From: Acetobacter sacchari
GTDB lineage: Bacteria > Pseudomonadota > Alphaproteobacteria > Acetobacterales > Acetobacteraceae
DNA length: 64,000 nucleotides
Reading direction: 5' to 3'
Assembly (NCBI RefSeq): GCF_017377715.1
Contig: NZ_JAFVMF010000005.1
Span: 1-64,000, forward strand
A program made the translations under genes and the position numbers. Within the stretch, counting starts at the first letter, position 1; each line of letters starts with the position of its first letter. This document shows, in pieces, positions 24,733 through 33,833 of the stretch. Below the pieces are notes generated by a model. The model ran no database searches, was not told where the DNA came from, and saw nothing but the letters and a program-made list of their open reading frames with translations.

Positions 24733-27195
24733 ATGTCGCATCGCGCCCGCAGAACCACTTTGATGACCTTACTCGCCGGTTCAATCCTGGCCAGCGTTGC
24801 CGATCCGGCTGACGCGGCTGTGCGTCATGGCGCGCACCATCGTACGACCACGACGAAGGCTTCGTCCGCGAAAACGGCGGCGCCTGCGGTAGTCGCCAAG
24901 CCGGCGGTTGCGGCCGCTGCGCCGGCTCCCGTGTCTCGCCCGTACGTGTCGTCTCAGACCGAAGATGTCGCGGTGAGCGGTCGCAGCGTCCGGACCCGCC
25001 AGCCTGGCGGCGGATTGATGCGCGCGGAGACCGCTGCGAAGGCTGTTCAGTCGGTGACGCGCGACTTTATTGCAAAGCAGCCGCCGTCATCCAACGTGCA
25101 GCAGCTCATCGCCATGATGCCGAGCGTCAATGTTTCGATGCAGGATCCGTTTGGCCTGTACTCTGGTCAGGTCAATGTTCGTGGTTTCGATCAGGCGGAA
25201 GTCGGCTGGGTGTTGGACGGCGCGCCGCTCAATGACATCGGCGGCGGACAGTTCTACGCCAACGAGGTGCTCGAATCGGAAGATCTCGAATCCGTGCAGC
25301 TGACGCCAGGATCGGTCGACGTCAATTCGCCGGTGGTCAACGCGTCCGCCGGTCTGACCACGATGACAATGAGCAATCCGACGGTTAAGGCTGGCGGTCT
25401 GCTCGATATCTCCTTCGGTTCGTTTGATACGACGCGACAGTTCCTGCGGTTGAACTCCGGTTACATCGGCAACAGCGGCATCCGCGCCATGTTCGCTTTC
25501 AGCCACACGAAGGGCAATCAGTGGCGTGGCGCCGGGCAGGCGGAGAAGTTCCATTATGACTTCAAGGCCGTGAAGGATTTCGAGAACGGCAGCCACACGG
25601 GTCTGACAGTGTCGTATAACGACCAGGTCAACGACTCTTACCTGTTCCCCACTTTGAGCCAGTGGCGCGCGAATGGGTACAGCAATAACTACACCCCGAA
25701 TTATGCCGGAGCGAGCGCGGCGGGCGCCAATTACTACAAATTGCATGTGAACCCGTTCCGTAACGTCGTAGCCTCCGCCCCGACGCATATCGTTATCTCG
25801 CCGAAGCTCTCGATCGACGACTCGATCTATTTCTGGCACGGGATTGGCAACGGCACGGGCGCGACGTATTTCACCCCGAGCGCGCTGTCCAATCTTTATA
25901 TGGGCACGGAGAAAGTGTCGCTCAACGGAGACACCAGTAAAGGGTATCTGGCTCTGGCTCCGTCCAATCAGGAACAGTTCAGAACCGGCAACACTCTCTC
26001 CGCAACATACAAGATCGACAAGCACAACACTCTGTCTCTTGGCTGGTGGTATGAATACGCCAACCTTGAGCAGTATTCGCCTTATGGTCAGGTCAATCAG
26101 GCGACGGGAGAGCCCTACAACATCTGGGGAACGAACGCGGTTGTCACGACCACGACGGGGCAGAATTTCCGGGCGCGCGACTTCCTGTCCCTGTCGCAGG
26201 TGAACATGATCTTTATCGGCGACACGATGAAGTATTTTAACGATCGCCTGAACATCACGCTTGGTTTCAAGGAAGCCATGGTGACGCGTCGTACTTACAA
26301 TTACACGCCAGGGACAACATATAACCGGAACATCCACTCTGCCGAGCCGCTGCCGCAGATCGGCATTTCGTGGAATTTCAACAAGCAGCATCAGATTTAC
26401 ATTTCTGGCAGCACCAATTTCCGTGTGCCCGCCAATACTTCCTTGGTCGACTATTACGGAACAGCCAACGCGCAGACCCAGAGGGGCGGGTCGAGCAATC
26501 CTGAATACACGATTGAGGAAGAACTGGGCTATCGCTACAACGGCGACGTGATCAACGCCTCCGTGTCGTTCTTCAACTACAACCTTTCGAACCGTCAGCA
26601 GTCGCTTAATTACTACGTGGGCACGACGCCCTACAGTCAGACGGTCAATGCAGGCGGTCAGACGACGCGTGGTGTCGATGCACAAATCGGCACCCGCCCG
26701 ATCTGGTATCATATCCGCCCGTACGCGACGTTCGAGTATCTGCACTCGACGATCGACAACAACATTGCGGGCAGTACTACGAGCGGTACGACCGATTATC
26801 TGCCGACAAAGGGCAAGATCGCTATCCGGTCGCCGAAGGTTCAGGCGGGGCTGGGTCTCGATTATGACGACGGTCATCTGTGGATTTCGGGTCAGCTGAA
26901 GTATATCGCGAAGCAGTATTCGACCTTCATGAATGATCAGTCCATTCCGCAATACATCACCAATCAGGTTGCTGTCGGGTATCGTTTCAAGAGCTTCGGA
27001 TATCTGAAATCACCCGAAATTCAGCTGAACATGCAGAACCTGACTGGTGCCAAGTTCCGAAACGGCGTTTACGGTTTCCAGACGAACGCCAATGCGACGA
27101 AGGGCGTCTACGGCGGAACGATCGCCGGATCGTCTCCGACATATTATCTGCAGGTGCCTTTCAGTGCGATGGTCACTCTGTCCACCGGCTTCTGA
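24733..27195 (+). CDS. TonB-dependent outer membrane receptor
   Basis: From ATG 24733 the product is 820 residues. A signal peptide (LMTLLAGSILASVADPADAA) is followed by an Ala/Thr-rich linker, then a plug domain (about 85-215) with SSNVQQLIAMMPSVNV, VNVRGFDQAEVGWVLDG and the SVQLTPGSVDVNSP close. A large barrel rich in Tyr, Asn and Gly follows and ends on the required aromatic residue (MVTLSTGF). It should import a scarce ligand using TonB energy; siderophore, cobalamin or sugar cannot be told apart. The start was chosen for its signal peptide; an in-frame frame back to 24610 lacks a ribosome site. No ABC importer lies alongside. The long upstream gap suggests elaborate control. Confidence 0.88.
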   Translation: MSHRARRTTLMTLLAGSILASVADPADAAVRHGAHHRTTTTKASSAKTAAPAVVAKPAVAAAAPAPVSRPYVSSQTEDVAVSGRSVRTRQPGGGLMRAETAAKAVQSVTRDFIAKQPPSSNVQQLIAMMPSVNVSMQDPFGLYSGQVNVRGFDQAEVGWVLDGAPLNDIGGGQFYANEVLESEDLESVQLTPGSVDVNSPVVNASAGLTTMTMSNPTVKAGGLLDISFGSFDTTRQFLRLNSGYIGNSGIRAMFAFSHTKGNQWRGAGQAEKFHYDFKAVKDFENGSHTGLTVSYNDQVNDSYLFPTLSQWRANGYSNNYTPNYAGASAAGANYYKLHVNPFRNVVASAPTHIVISPKLSIDDSIYFWHGIGNGTGATYFTPSALSNLYMGTEKVSLNGDTSKGYLALAPSNQEQFRTGNTLSATYKIDKHNTLSLGWWYEYANLEQYSPYGQVNQATGEPYNIWGTNAVVTTTTGQNFRARDFLSLSQVNMIFIGDTMKYFNDRLNITLGFKEAMVTRRTYNYTPGTTYNRNIHSAEPLPQIGISWNFNKQHQIYISGSTNFRVPANTSLVDYYGTANAQTQRGGSSNPEYTIEEELGYRYNGDVINASVSFFNYNLSNRQQSLNYYVGTTPYSQTVNAGGQTTRGVDAQIGTRPIWYHIRPYATFEYLHSTIDNNIAGSTTSGTTDYLPTKGKIAIRSPKVQAGLGLDYDDGHLWISGQLKYIAKQYSTFMNDQSIPQYITNQVAVGYRFKSFGYLKSPEIQLNMQNLTGAKFRNGVYGFQTNANATKGVYGGTIAGSSPTYYLQVPFSAMVTLSTGF

Positions 27196-27267
27196 CGCCG
27201 CCGTCACAGTCGTTGCGAACGGGATATCCCATCGCAGTGGCTGGACAGCCGATGACGTGGGAACAAG

Positions 27268-27304
27268 CAGCCGCCCGACGGACGAAGTCGGGCGGCTGTT
27301 TTCC
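27268..27304 (+). terminator. Intrinsic terminator after the TonB receptor
   Basis: CAGCCGCCCGAC (27268-27279) pairs with GTCGGGCGGCTG (27287-27298), followed by TTTTCC. It lies between two convergent genes. Confidence 0.88.
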
Positions 27305-27385
27305 ATTTGAGGCGATCATTCCAGGTTTGATTGCAGCTTTTCTATTCCAGGCGCGACATCTTCGCGCGGCGGATTAGGTTGCATG

Positions 27386-28330
27386 TCATGGTTTCAAGCG
27401 TCGTTTTTCGAAACGCCCGAACGCCATGTAATGTTGAAGGCCTCTCATCGCGGCGTTTTTGACGTCTGGATTGGCGGCCAGATAGAGAGCTTCGTCGAAC
27501 TCTTTCGCAACGGTCTCGATTTCAGGGATCACGCGACTGCTCATGGGCTCGAACTCAGTAAGGAAGGCGTCGCGGCCTTCGTCGTCTTTCCATGGCATGC
27601 GGTGGATCGGATCCTTCGCAACTTTTGCGAGCAGGTCATTATTTTTGCTGGCTTCCTCCGGCGTTCCGGTCGAAGGTAGATTCGCCAGCTGCACGCCGCC
27701 ATCGATGACATAGAAATAGGTCATCGGCCCTTTCTCGGCGGTTTTGACAAATCCGCCGTATCCCGCGCGCACGTAGCGGAACGAGTAATCGCTGTGTTCA
27801 TGGCCGTATCGGCCGAAGCGCACATCCATGAAACCGACGCGGGCGAACGCTTCCCGGCTGACGCCCATGCACATCCCGCCAACAACCGGCGACAGCCCGA
27901 CATCTTCTGCGGTCAGCCCCCCGCCGATCACGTAGGGCGCCATGCTTCCGGGCACGTAGTTGACGTGCCCGTATAGTGTTGCGGCTTCGAACCATTCTGC
28001 GTCCCAGCCGTGAATGCGGGGCATCACGTCGTCGTCCATCAGGATGACGGCGTCCACGTCGGTGTAGTTGAACAGGTAGAAAACGCCCCGATTCTTGTTC
28101 CACGCTATCCCGCGGTTGACGCCGCCGATCGTCATCACGCCGCGTTCGGCGAGCATAGCGATGGTTTCGTCATCCGATCCGTCGTCGCACACGACCAGTT
28201 CGATATCGGACACGCTCAGACGCTCAATCAGGTCGATCTGTTTGAGAAGGTTATCGATCCGGTTGTAGGTCGTGATCGCGATACCCAGTTTTTTGCCCAT
28301 AGTGCCTGGCTGCTTCTCTTTCGCCGACAT
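27386..28330 (-). CDS. Family 2 glycosyltransferase with a short C-terminal repeat-like module
   Basis: This 314-residue protein opens with the GT-A nucleotide-binding signature LGIAITTYNRIDNLLKQI, then LVVCDDGSDDET, and has the metal-binding triad Asp99-Asp100-Asp101 (ILMDDDVMP). EHSDYSFRYV fits the acceptor/base region. The last 40 residues (FDEALYLAANPDVKNA then LQHYMAFGRFEKR) form a small module I know from the ends of many alphaproteobacterial glycosyltransferases and surface proteins. It likely acts in the cytoplasm on surface polysaccharide or glycan. At the ATG 28330 the purine run GGGAGGG touches the start codon, so Met11 (28300) is possible. It has no sugar-gene neighbours and is convergent with the receptor gene. 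Confidence 0.83.
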   Translation of the reverse strand: MSAKEKQPGTMGKKLGIAITTYNRIDNLLKQIDLIERLSVSDIELVVCDDGSDDETIAMLAERGVMTIGGVNRGIAWNKNRGVFYLFNYTDVDAVILMDDDVMPRIHGWDAEWFEAATLYGHVNYVPGSMAPYVIGGGLTAEDVGLSPVVGGMCMGVSREAFARVGFMDVRFGRYGHEHSDYSFRYVRAGYGGFVKTAEKGPMTYFYVIDGGVQLANLPSTGTPEEASKNNDLLAKVAKDPIHRMPWKDDEGRDAFLTEFEPMSSRVIPEIETVAKEFDEALYLAANPDVKNAAMRGLQHYMAFGRFEKRRLKP

Positions 28331-28627
28331 CCCTCCCGGTAGGGGAGGACGCCATGGTTCCTGAATGATTAACGACGCTTGCCGGGAGCGAGCCGGAGGC
28401 GAGGACTTTCCATTCTGACCTCAAGCTACCCAATACTGCCGGGGGCCGAAAGATCATGGGCGTGATGCGTTTGAGAACGATCAGCCTTCGGCGATCTGGC
28501 CCGCACCCGAATGGTGGCTATCGCTCGTGGTTCAGGCGGTGAGGGGCGGCGGAGCAGGTTGTCAGCGCATCGAACATCGATATGCGTCTCCGTGGTCAAT
28601 TTCGGTCGCGGGTTGGAGCGACTTGCT

Positions 28628-28655
28628 CTTGTCATCGGGTGGACGGCGCCCATAT
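28628..28655 (+). promoter_or_regulatory. clpB: Heat-shock (sigma-32/RpoH-type) promoter for clpB
   Basis: CTTGTC (28628-28633) and GCCCATAT (28648-28655) are separated by 14 bases and match the RpoH consensus CTTGAA-N14-CCCCATNT at most positions. It lies about 85 bases before the clpB ATG, in the right orientation. ClpB is a classical RpoH target, which supports the site. The rest of the 410-base gap 28331-28740 shows no gene or further element I recognise. Confidence 0.72.
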
Positions 28656-28740
28656 CCAATGCAAGACCGAGACGACGTCGCCTATAGAGGGACGGCGCCG
28701 AGGCCTGAACGTCGCCTAGAGTGAAAGGGACACCGGGACT

Positions 28741-31356
28741 ATGGACATACAGAAATTTACGGAACGTTCGCGCGGTTTTTTACAGGCTGCGCAGACGATC
28801 GCCGTCAGGGAATTCAATCAGCAACTGACGCCGGAGCATCTGCTCAAGGCGCTCCTTGACGATAATGAAGGTGCTGCATCGTCGCTGATTCGCGCTGCGG
28901 GTGGGGATCCGCTCAAGGTTCTCGCCGCGACTGAGCAGGCGCTGGCGAGGCTGCCGAAAGTACAGGGCGGCGGCGCGGGGCAGCCGCAGGCGACGCCTGA
29001 TCTCGTTCGCCTTCTGGATGCGGCCCAGCGCACGGCTGAAAAAGCCGGGGATTCGTTCGTGGCGCAGGATCGGCTTCTGGTCGCCATCGCCGCGTCGGAT
29101 AGCGCTGCGGGACGCGCCCTGAAGGACGGCAACGCTGGCGCAGAGACGCTGGAGAAGGCCGTCGCCGCGATTCGCAAGGGTCGGACCGTGGATACCGAGA
29201 ATGCGGAGGCCGCGTTCGACGCACTGAAGAAATACGCACGCGACGTCACAGCCGTGGCGCAGGCGGGAAAGCTCGACCCGGTCATCGGGCGTGATGAGGA
29301 GATTCGTCGCGCTATTCAGGTGCTCGCGCGTCGTAGCAAGAACAATCCCGTGCTGATCGGTGAACCGGGCGTCGGCAAGACCGCTATCGTCGAGGGGCTG
29401 GCGCAGCGCATTGTTAACGGCGACGTGCCGGAGGCGCTGCGCAACAAAAAGCTGCTGTCGCTGGACATGGGCGCGCTGATCGCGGGCGCGAAGTTTCGCG
29501 GCGAGTTCGAAGAGCGTCTGAAAGCCGTTCTGAAGGAAGTCGAGAGCGCGGAAGGACAGGTGATCCTGTTCATCGACGAGATGCATACGCTCGTCGGTGC
29601 AGGACGTTCAGATGGCGCGATGGATGCGTCCAACCTGATCAAGCCGGAACTGGCGCGTGGCACGCTGCACTGCATCGGCGCTACGACGCTCGACGAGTAT
29701 CGCAAATACATCGAGAAGGATGCGGCGCTTGCTCGGCGTTTCCAGTCGGTGTTCGTGGGCGAACCGTCCGTGGCCGACACGATTTCGATCCTGCGCGGGA
29801 TCAAAGAGAAATACGAGCTTCACCACGGTATCCGCATCTCGGACGGCGCGTTGGTGGCGGCGGCGACCCTGTCGAACCGCTACATCACCGACCGGTTCCT
29901 TCCTGATAAGGCGATCGACCTGATCGACGAGGCGTCCAGCCGCCTGCGTATGCAGATCGACAGCAAGCCGGAGGAACTAGACGAACTTGATCGTCGCGTG
30001 ATCCAGTTGAAGATCGAGCGTGAGGCGCTGCGGAAGGAAGACGATTCCGCCAGCCGCGACCGGTTGGAGAAGGTGGACGCGGAACTCGTCGATCTCGAGG
30101 AGAAATCCGACGCGATGAACGCTGCCTGGCATGCGGAAAAGGATCGGGTCAGCGAAGTCCAGAAGTTCAAGGAGCAACTGGACGAGGCGCGTTCCGCCGT
30201 AGAGGTGGCGCAGCGGAAGGGTGATCTCGGCCGCGCGTCCGAGTTGATGTACGGCGTCATCCCCGACCTTGAGGCGAAGATCGCGCAGGCTCAGGAAACG
30301 CAGGCGGGATCGACCGGCGATCTGGTGTCGCAGGCTGTGACGGAGCAGGGCATCGCCTCGGTCGTGTCTCGCTGGACCGGCATCCCCGTGGACCGGATGG
30401 TCGAGGGCGAACGGGCCAAGCTTCTGCGGATGGAGGACGAGCTTCGCAGGCGCGTCGTCGGGCAGGAACCTGCGCTCAAGGCGGTGGCGAATGCGGTTCG
30501 CCGCGCGCGCGCCGGGCTGCAGGACCCGAACCGGCCGATCGGATCGTTCCTGTTCCTCGGTCCGACCGGCGTGGGCAAGACCGAGCTGACCAAGGCGTTG
30601 GCGGAGTTTCTCTTCGACGACGAAAAGGCGTTGCTGCGTATCGACATGAGCGAGTTCATGGAGAAACACGCAGTCGCTCGCCTGATTGGCGCGCCTCCGG
30701 GATATGTGGGGTATGAGGAAGGCGGCGTGCTGACCGAGGCCGTGCGTCGTCGTCCCTATCAGGTCATCCTGTTCGACGAGGTTGAGAAAGCCCATGGCGA
30801 TGTCTTCAACATTCTGTTGCAGGTGCTCGACGACGGGCGTCTGACGGATGGGCAGGGGCGCACGGTCGATTTCCGCAATACGCTGATCGTGCTGACCAGC
30901 AATCTTGGCTCCGACGTTCTGGCGAACCAGCCTGATGGAGAGTCCACAGATCTGGTGCAGGCGCAGGTGATGCGCGTCGTGCGTGACCATTTCCGTCCGG
31001 AGTTCCTGAATCGTCTCGACGAGATCGTGCTTTTCTCACGCTTGCAGAAAGTCGATATGGCGCGGATCGTCGATATTCAGATCGGGCGGCTTCAGAGTCT
31101 GCTTTCGGATCGCAACATCGTTCTGCACCTCGACACGCTTGCGGAGCAGTGGCTGGCGAACGAGGGTTATGATCCGGTGTATGGCGCCCGTCCGCTCAAG
31201 CGCGTCGTGCAGCGCAGCCTGCAGAACCAGCTTGCGGAAATGTTGCTCGAGGGCGGCATTCATGATGGCGAGACGGTCAATGTCTCGGCGAATGGCGACG
31301 GTCTGGTGATCAACGGGCGCGAGACTGCCGAGGTTGGGGTTAGTAACTCTCTCTGA
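28741..31356 (+). CDS. clpB: ATP-dependent disaggregase ClpB
   Basis: An 871-residue HSP100 protein of normal ClpB length. The N domain (1-150, [21 protein letters not shown]) is followed by AAA module 1 with Walker A GEPGVGKT at 207-214 and Walker [16 protein letters not shown]. The coiled-coil middle domain (about 400-540, rich in Glu, Lys and Leu) is the feature that separates ClpB from ClpA and ClpC. AAA module 2 has GPTGVGKT at 607-614 and [11 protein letters not shown]. With DnaK it rescues aggregated proteins. A heat-shock promoter lies upstream and a terminator downstream, so it is monocistronic. The N-domain carries an Ala/Gly/Gln-rich insert near 75-85. Confidence 0.97.
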   Translation: MDIQKFTERSRGFLQAAQTIAVREFNQQLTPEHLLKALLDDNEGAASSLIRAAGGDPLKVLAATEQALARLPKVQGGGAGQPQATPDLVRLLDAAQRTAEKAGDSFVAQDRLLVAIAASDSAAGRALKDGNAGAETLEKAVAAIRKGRTVDTENAEAAFDALKKYARDVTAVAQAGKLDPVIGRDEEIRRAIQVLARRSKNNPVLIGEPGVGKTAIVEGLAQRIVNGDVPEALRNKKLLSLDMGALIAGAKFRGEFEERLKAVLKEVESAEGQVILFIDEMHTLVGAGRSDGAMDASNLIKPELARGTLHCIGATTLDEYRKYIEKDAALARRFQSVFVGEPSVADTISILRGIKEKYELHHGIRISDGALVAAATLSNRYITDRFLPDKAIDLIDEASSRLRMQIDSKPEELDELDRRVIQLKIEREALRKEDDSASRDRLEKVDAELVDLEEKSDAMNAAWHAEKDRVSEVQKFKEQLDEARSAVEVAQRKGDLGRASELMYGVIPDLEAKIAQAQETQAGSTGDLVSQAVTEQGIASVVSRWTGIPVDRMVEGERAKLLRMEDELRRRVVGQEPALKAVANAVRRARAGLQDPNRPIGSFLFLGPTGVGKTELTKALAEFLFDDEKALLRIDMSEFMEKHAVARLIGAPPGYVGYEEGGVLTEAVRRRPYQVILFDEVEKAHGDVFNILLQVLDDGRLTDGQGRTVDFRNTLIVLTSNLGSDVLANQPDGESTDLVQAQVMRVVRDHFRPEFLNRLDEIVLFSRLQKVDMARIVDIQIGRLQSLLSDRNIVLHLDTLAEQWLANEGYDPVYGARPLKRVVQRSLQNQLAEMLLEGGIHDGETVNVSANGDGLVINGRETAEVGVSNSL

Positions 31357-31388
31357 TCCTGCCTTATAGTTTGGGAGTGGTGAGGATG

Positions 31389-31417
31389 GGGGCCGACGTG
31401 AGTCGGTCCCTGTTTTT
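31389..31417 (+). terminator. Intrinsic terminator after clpB
   Basis: GGGGCCGAC (31389-31397) pairs with GTCGGTCCC (31402-31410, one G-T pair) around GTGA, followed by TGTTTTT. It is about 30 bases after the clpB stop. Confidence 0.88.
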
Positions 31418-31523
31418 GTTGGGAGTCGTGAATACGGCAGAGGGAGGAAGCGGAAGGTCGGCTTTGAGGAACCGTTACGGGAAAGCCGCCGCTCTGCGAA
31501 AGCGGCTAGGGAGGGGCCTTCGC

Positions 31524-32057
31524 CTAACCTTGGTCGGTGTAGTCATGCTTGAAACGAATTTCTTGCCGCCCTTGCACTCGCTTGAAAATCGCTCTCCCAG
31601 CGGCCTGACGCAGGGTGCGCAGCCAGAGAATTAATGCATCTAGGTCCGGGTAGAATTCTAGCGCATCGTCGAAATCATATTGAGGCAGCATGATTTCCGA
31701 ATCTTCAAACGCTTTGAATGTGCTGAACGCAAGGCGCATACGATCGACATCCGTGTGAGCGATGACCTTGTTGCGCCTTTCCTTCAATCGCTCGTGAAGG
31801 GCCAACTGCTCGATGGTAGCCGTGATGCCCAGCCTCTTTAAGCTGATCGTTGGCAGCCCCTTTGAGACGGAGAATGGTCGCCAGTATGCGATGACAGCGG
31901 CGTCCTCAAAGCATCGTAGGCGCCGACGTTCGATCCGCGAAATCGGTTCTTTGGGACCGACCTCCGAAATAAAATCGAACGCGCTGAGGGCCATTTGGAA
32001 GTCAGCCTTCGCCTGTATGATGCGAACTTCCTCCACTGTAAGAGCCGAGGTTTCCAA
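31524..32057 (-). CDS. HEPN (AbiU2-like) domain protein, possibly 5'-truncated
   Basis: About 177 residues, largely helical. The segment LKERRNKVIAHTD contains an Arg-x5-His motif inside the R(D/N)KxxAHxD pattern typical of AbiU2-type HEPN proteins. HEPN domains are often RNA-cutting toxins or phage-abortive effectors. The only candidate start in frame near the beginning is a TTG at 32057; the frame stays open without ATG or GTG to a stop at 32100-32102, and the next ATG is at 31991. The 5' end may therefore be damaged or the gene truncated. It is the last gene of a low-GC patch after clpB, on the same strand as the UDG-like gene 390 bases upstream. Confidence 0.5.
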   Translation of the reverse strand: METSALTVEEVRIIQAKADFQMALSAFDFISEVGPKEPISRIERRRLRCFEDAAVIAYWRPFSVSKGLPTISLKRLGITATIEQLALHERLKERRNKVIAHTDVDRMRLAFSTFKAFEDSEIMLPQYDFDDALEFYPDLDALILWLRTLRQAAGRAIFKRVQGRQEIRFKHDYTDQG

Positions 32058-32300
32058 TTCATGTACCCAGACAATGAACGACCAAATCGAGTTGACCCAC
32101 TATGGCTCAACGCCACTCAAAACTTTTTAATGAATAGCTATGATTAAGACGGCTGGTCAAGCTACTCGCTAACCCATCACGAGTTTCTCGAACTACTATG
32201 TCACACCGTTGACTTGCGGAGGCCTTTAAAGCCATCCGATTAATTCCATCAGCCGCGTCCGTTATGCAAGACGTGGTCACGCCGACGACCCGTCCGACAT

Positions 32301-32418
32301 GAGAGGCGTAAGCAGAAGATCCACTTACGCTCTCTTGTCAAACGTGGGTGAAGCGGTACGCGCTTCCTATTAACGGACATAGCAACATGCTGTGCAAAGA
32401 TTGGTCGCTGCCAATCTT
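32301..32418. repeat. Two strong hairpins in the gap between the UDG-like and HEPN-like genes
   Basis: In the 390-base gap 32058-32447, GAGAGGCGTAAG (32301-32312) pairs with CTTACGCTCTC (32324-32334, one bulge), and AAGATTGG (32397-32404) pairs with CCAATCTT (32411-32418, loop TCGCTG). The second lies 30 bases beyond the stop of the leftward UDG-like gene and could help end its transcript, although no T-run follows. No gene was recognised in the gap. Confidence 0.45.
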
Positions 32419-32447
32419 CGGGCGGTTCACTGTCTGATGGCTGAACG

Positions 32448-33194
32448 TTACACGGAAGCCGCAAAGGTAGAGCGCAAATGCTCCAGCAAAAGCGTTCGGG
32501 CTGCACGGTTTTCCCGGCTCATCGAGGAAGGGTGATTGATTCGATAACAGTCGATTGAGCCATATAGAGTGAAACGTTCCAGCTTTGTCTTGTCAAACGT
32601 TCCAACAGGTCGCCAGTCAGTGCACACACTTTCTGGGCCGGAGAGCGGGAAAAACTCTCGCCGGACAAGTACCGATGCCCCCCCATTGGCAAAGATGATA
32701 ACATCGGGCTGGAGAACGTTAATCTCGGCTTTCAGTAGCTGCGCGGACAGGGATTTGACCGTGTCATAATGCGGCTGCCCTGGCTGAGGCATTGTGTCTT
32801 TGAAATCCATGCAAAACAGGTTGCACCAGGCCACGTTCCCATCGCCAACGATATCTCCTACAGACCGCATGAAGTTCCAGAAAGTTTCTCCCCGGTTCTG
32901 CTTTTTTTTGCTGCTATGGCGCGCCGAGAAATTCGTATGACACTCAACCATCGCATCGATGTGGCGCTCAAGCGTATCATAAGAGCCGGTGGACGCTGGT
33001 CGTTTCCACCCCCGCGTTTCGCGCCCGACGATCATAACTCTTCGGCCAGACTTCCATTCAGCGGGAGCACCCGGAAGAAAGATATCGGAGTATCCCGCGA
33101 TACCCTCAACCACTGTGGTACGGTCAAAGAAATTAATATCGTATCCAGAAAGAATTTCTGAATATTCAATCTTAAGGGCGTCGGTCAATGACAT
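32448..33194 (-). CDS. Uracil-DNA-glycosylase-fold-like protein of unknown function
   Basis: The 248-residue protein has the layout of UDG-superfamily relatives. RRVMIVGRETRGWKRP (about 50-65) stands where the GQDPY or GExPG loop sits in glycosylases. FWNFMRSVGDIVG and VAWCNLFCMD follow. LQPDVIIFANGGAS forms the next strand, and RINHPSSMSRENR stands where the HPS motif closes the site. The VGxETxGW form is seen in uncharacterised bacterial proteins assigned to this fold. Whether it cuts uracil, cuts modified bases or only binds nucleic acid is unknown. A good site (GAGGTGAT) lies five bases before the ATG. It is richer in A and T than the core genes and shares the strand with the HEPN-like gene. 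Confidence 0.5.
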   Translation of the reverse strand: MSLTDALKIEYSEILSGYDINFFDRTTVVEGIAGYSDIFLPGAPAEWKSGRRVMIVGRETRGWKRPASTGSYDTLERHIDAMVECHTNFSARHSSKKKQNRGETFWNFMRSVGDIVGDGNVAWCNLFCMDFKDTMPQPGQPHYDTVKSLSAQLLKAEINVLQPDVIIFANGGASVLVRREFFPLSGPESVCTDWRPVGTFDKTKLERFTLYGSIDCYRINHPSSMSRENRAARTLLLEHLRSTFAASV

Positions 33195-33401
33195 CCGGTA
33201 TCACCTCATTTTATGCTGGATAATATTAGATGATTCGATACATTACGCAATTATCGCCTTTAGGCGTTTCACCTTATCGCAGTCGGGTTTGCTCTCTCAG
33301 AGCCTGACTCAAAAAGGGTTTTGACTAGGTTTTGGCAGAAAATGGCGCGTTCATGTTATGTCCGCTAAGTGGAAAGCAATATAGCTGCTTGAAAGTCCGA
33401 C

Positions 33402-33430
33402 CTGAGGGCGAAAGCGGTTGTCGCCCTCAG
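33402..33430 (-). terminator. Hairpin terminator of the small membrane-protein gene
   Basis: CTGAGGGCGA (33402-33411) pairs perfectly with TCGCCCTCAG (33421-33430). It lies 14 bases beyond the stop of the leftward gene at 33444. Confidence 0.65.
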
Positions 33431-33443
33431 ACACCATCACCGT

Positions 33444-33674
33444 CTACCTGGTCGTCGCCCCGGTGCCGGTCGGGCAGTGCGAAGGATTGCCGCCGGGACG
33501 GTCTGACGACACCATGGCGCAGTCGGTGGCGCTTACCGAGGTCGTGGCGGCTGATTGTCTGACTGCGGAGACGAAGGACTGCCCGATATAGATCAGCACG
33601 CCGAGAGTGGCGGCGATAATGGCGGCTATCACGATGAGTTTTCCGATTTCTTGCTGTGTAAAGCGCGCGCTCAT
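33444..33674 (-). CDS. Small single-pass membrane protein of unknown function
   Basis: A 76-residue protein with one clear membrane helix (IGKLIVIAAIIAATLGVLIYIG, positions about 10-31) after a short polar start, then a Ser/Thr/Gly-rich tail with two cysteines (ATDCAMVSS and SHCPTG). A ribosome site (CGGAG) lies about nine bases before the ATG, and a perfect hairpin follows the stop, so it is likely a real gene. No family was recognised. It sits between the accessory patch and xseA, on the same strand as both. Confidence 0.6.
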   Translation of the reverse strand: MSARFTQQEIGKLIVIAAIIAATLGVLIYIGQSFVSAVRQSAATTSVSATDCAMVSSDRPGGNPSHCPTGTGATTR

Positions 33675-33833
33675 GCTGGAGGCTCCGGGCGGTGGTTCAG
33701 GCGACGCGTGTGCGGTTTCAGAAGATCGAGCGAAGTCGTTCCGTCCCCCTAAAATCCGCAGCAGCGAGGTCGTGTGATGGCATGTTCGTGGACCGGCGGC
33801 TACTGCGGCGCGGCGCAGTCCAGACCGCTGCGT

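Noticed and set aside
25087..26952. A 621-codon antisense frame inside the TonB receptor gene.
   Set aside because: It is the shadow of the barrel coding sequence; the product is a low-complexity Arg/Val-rich sequence.
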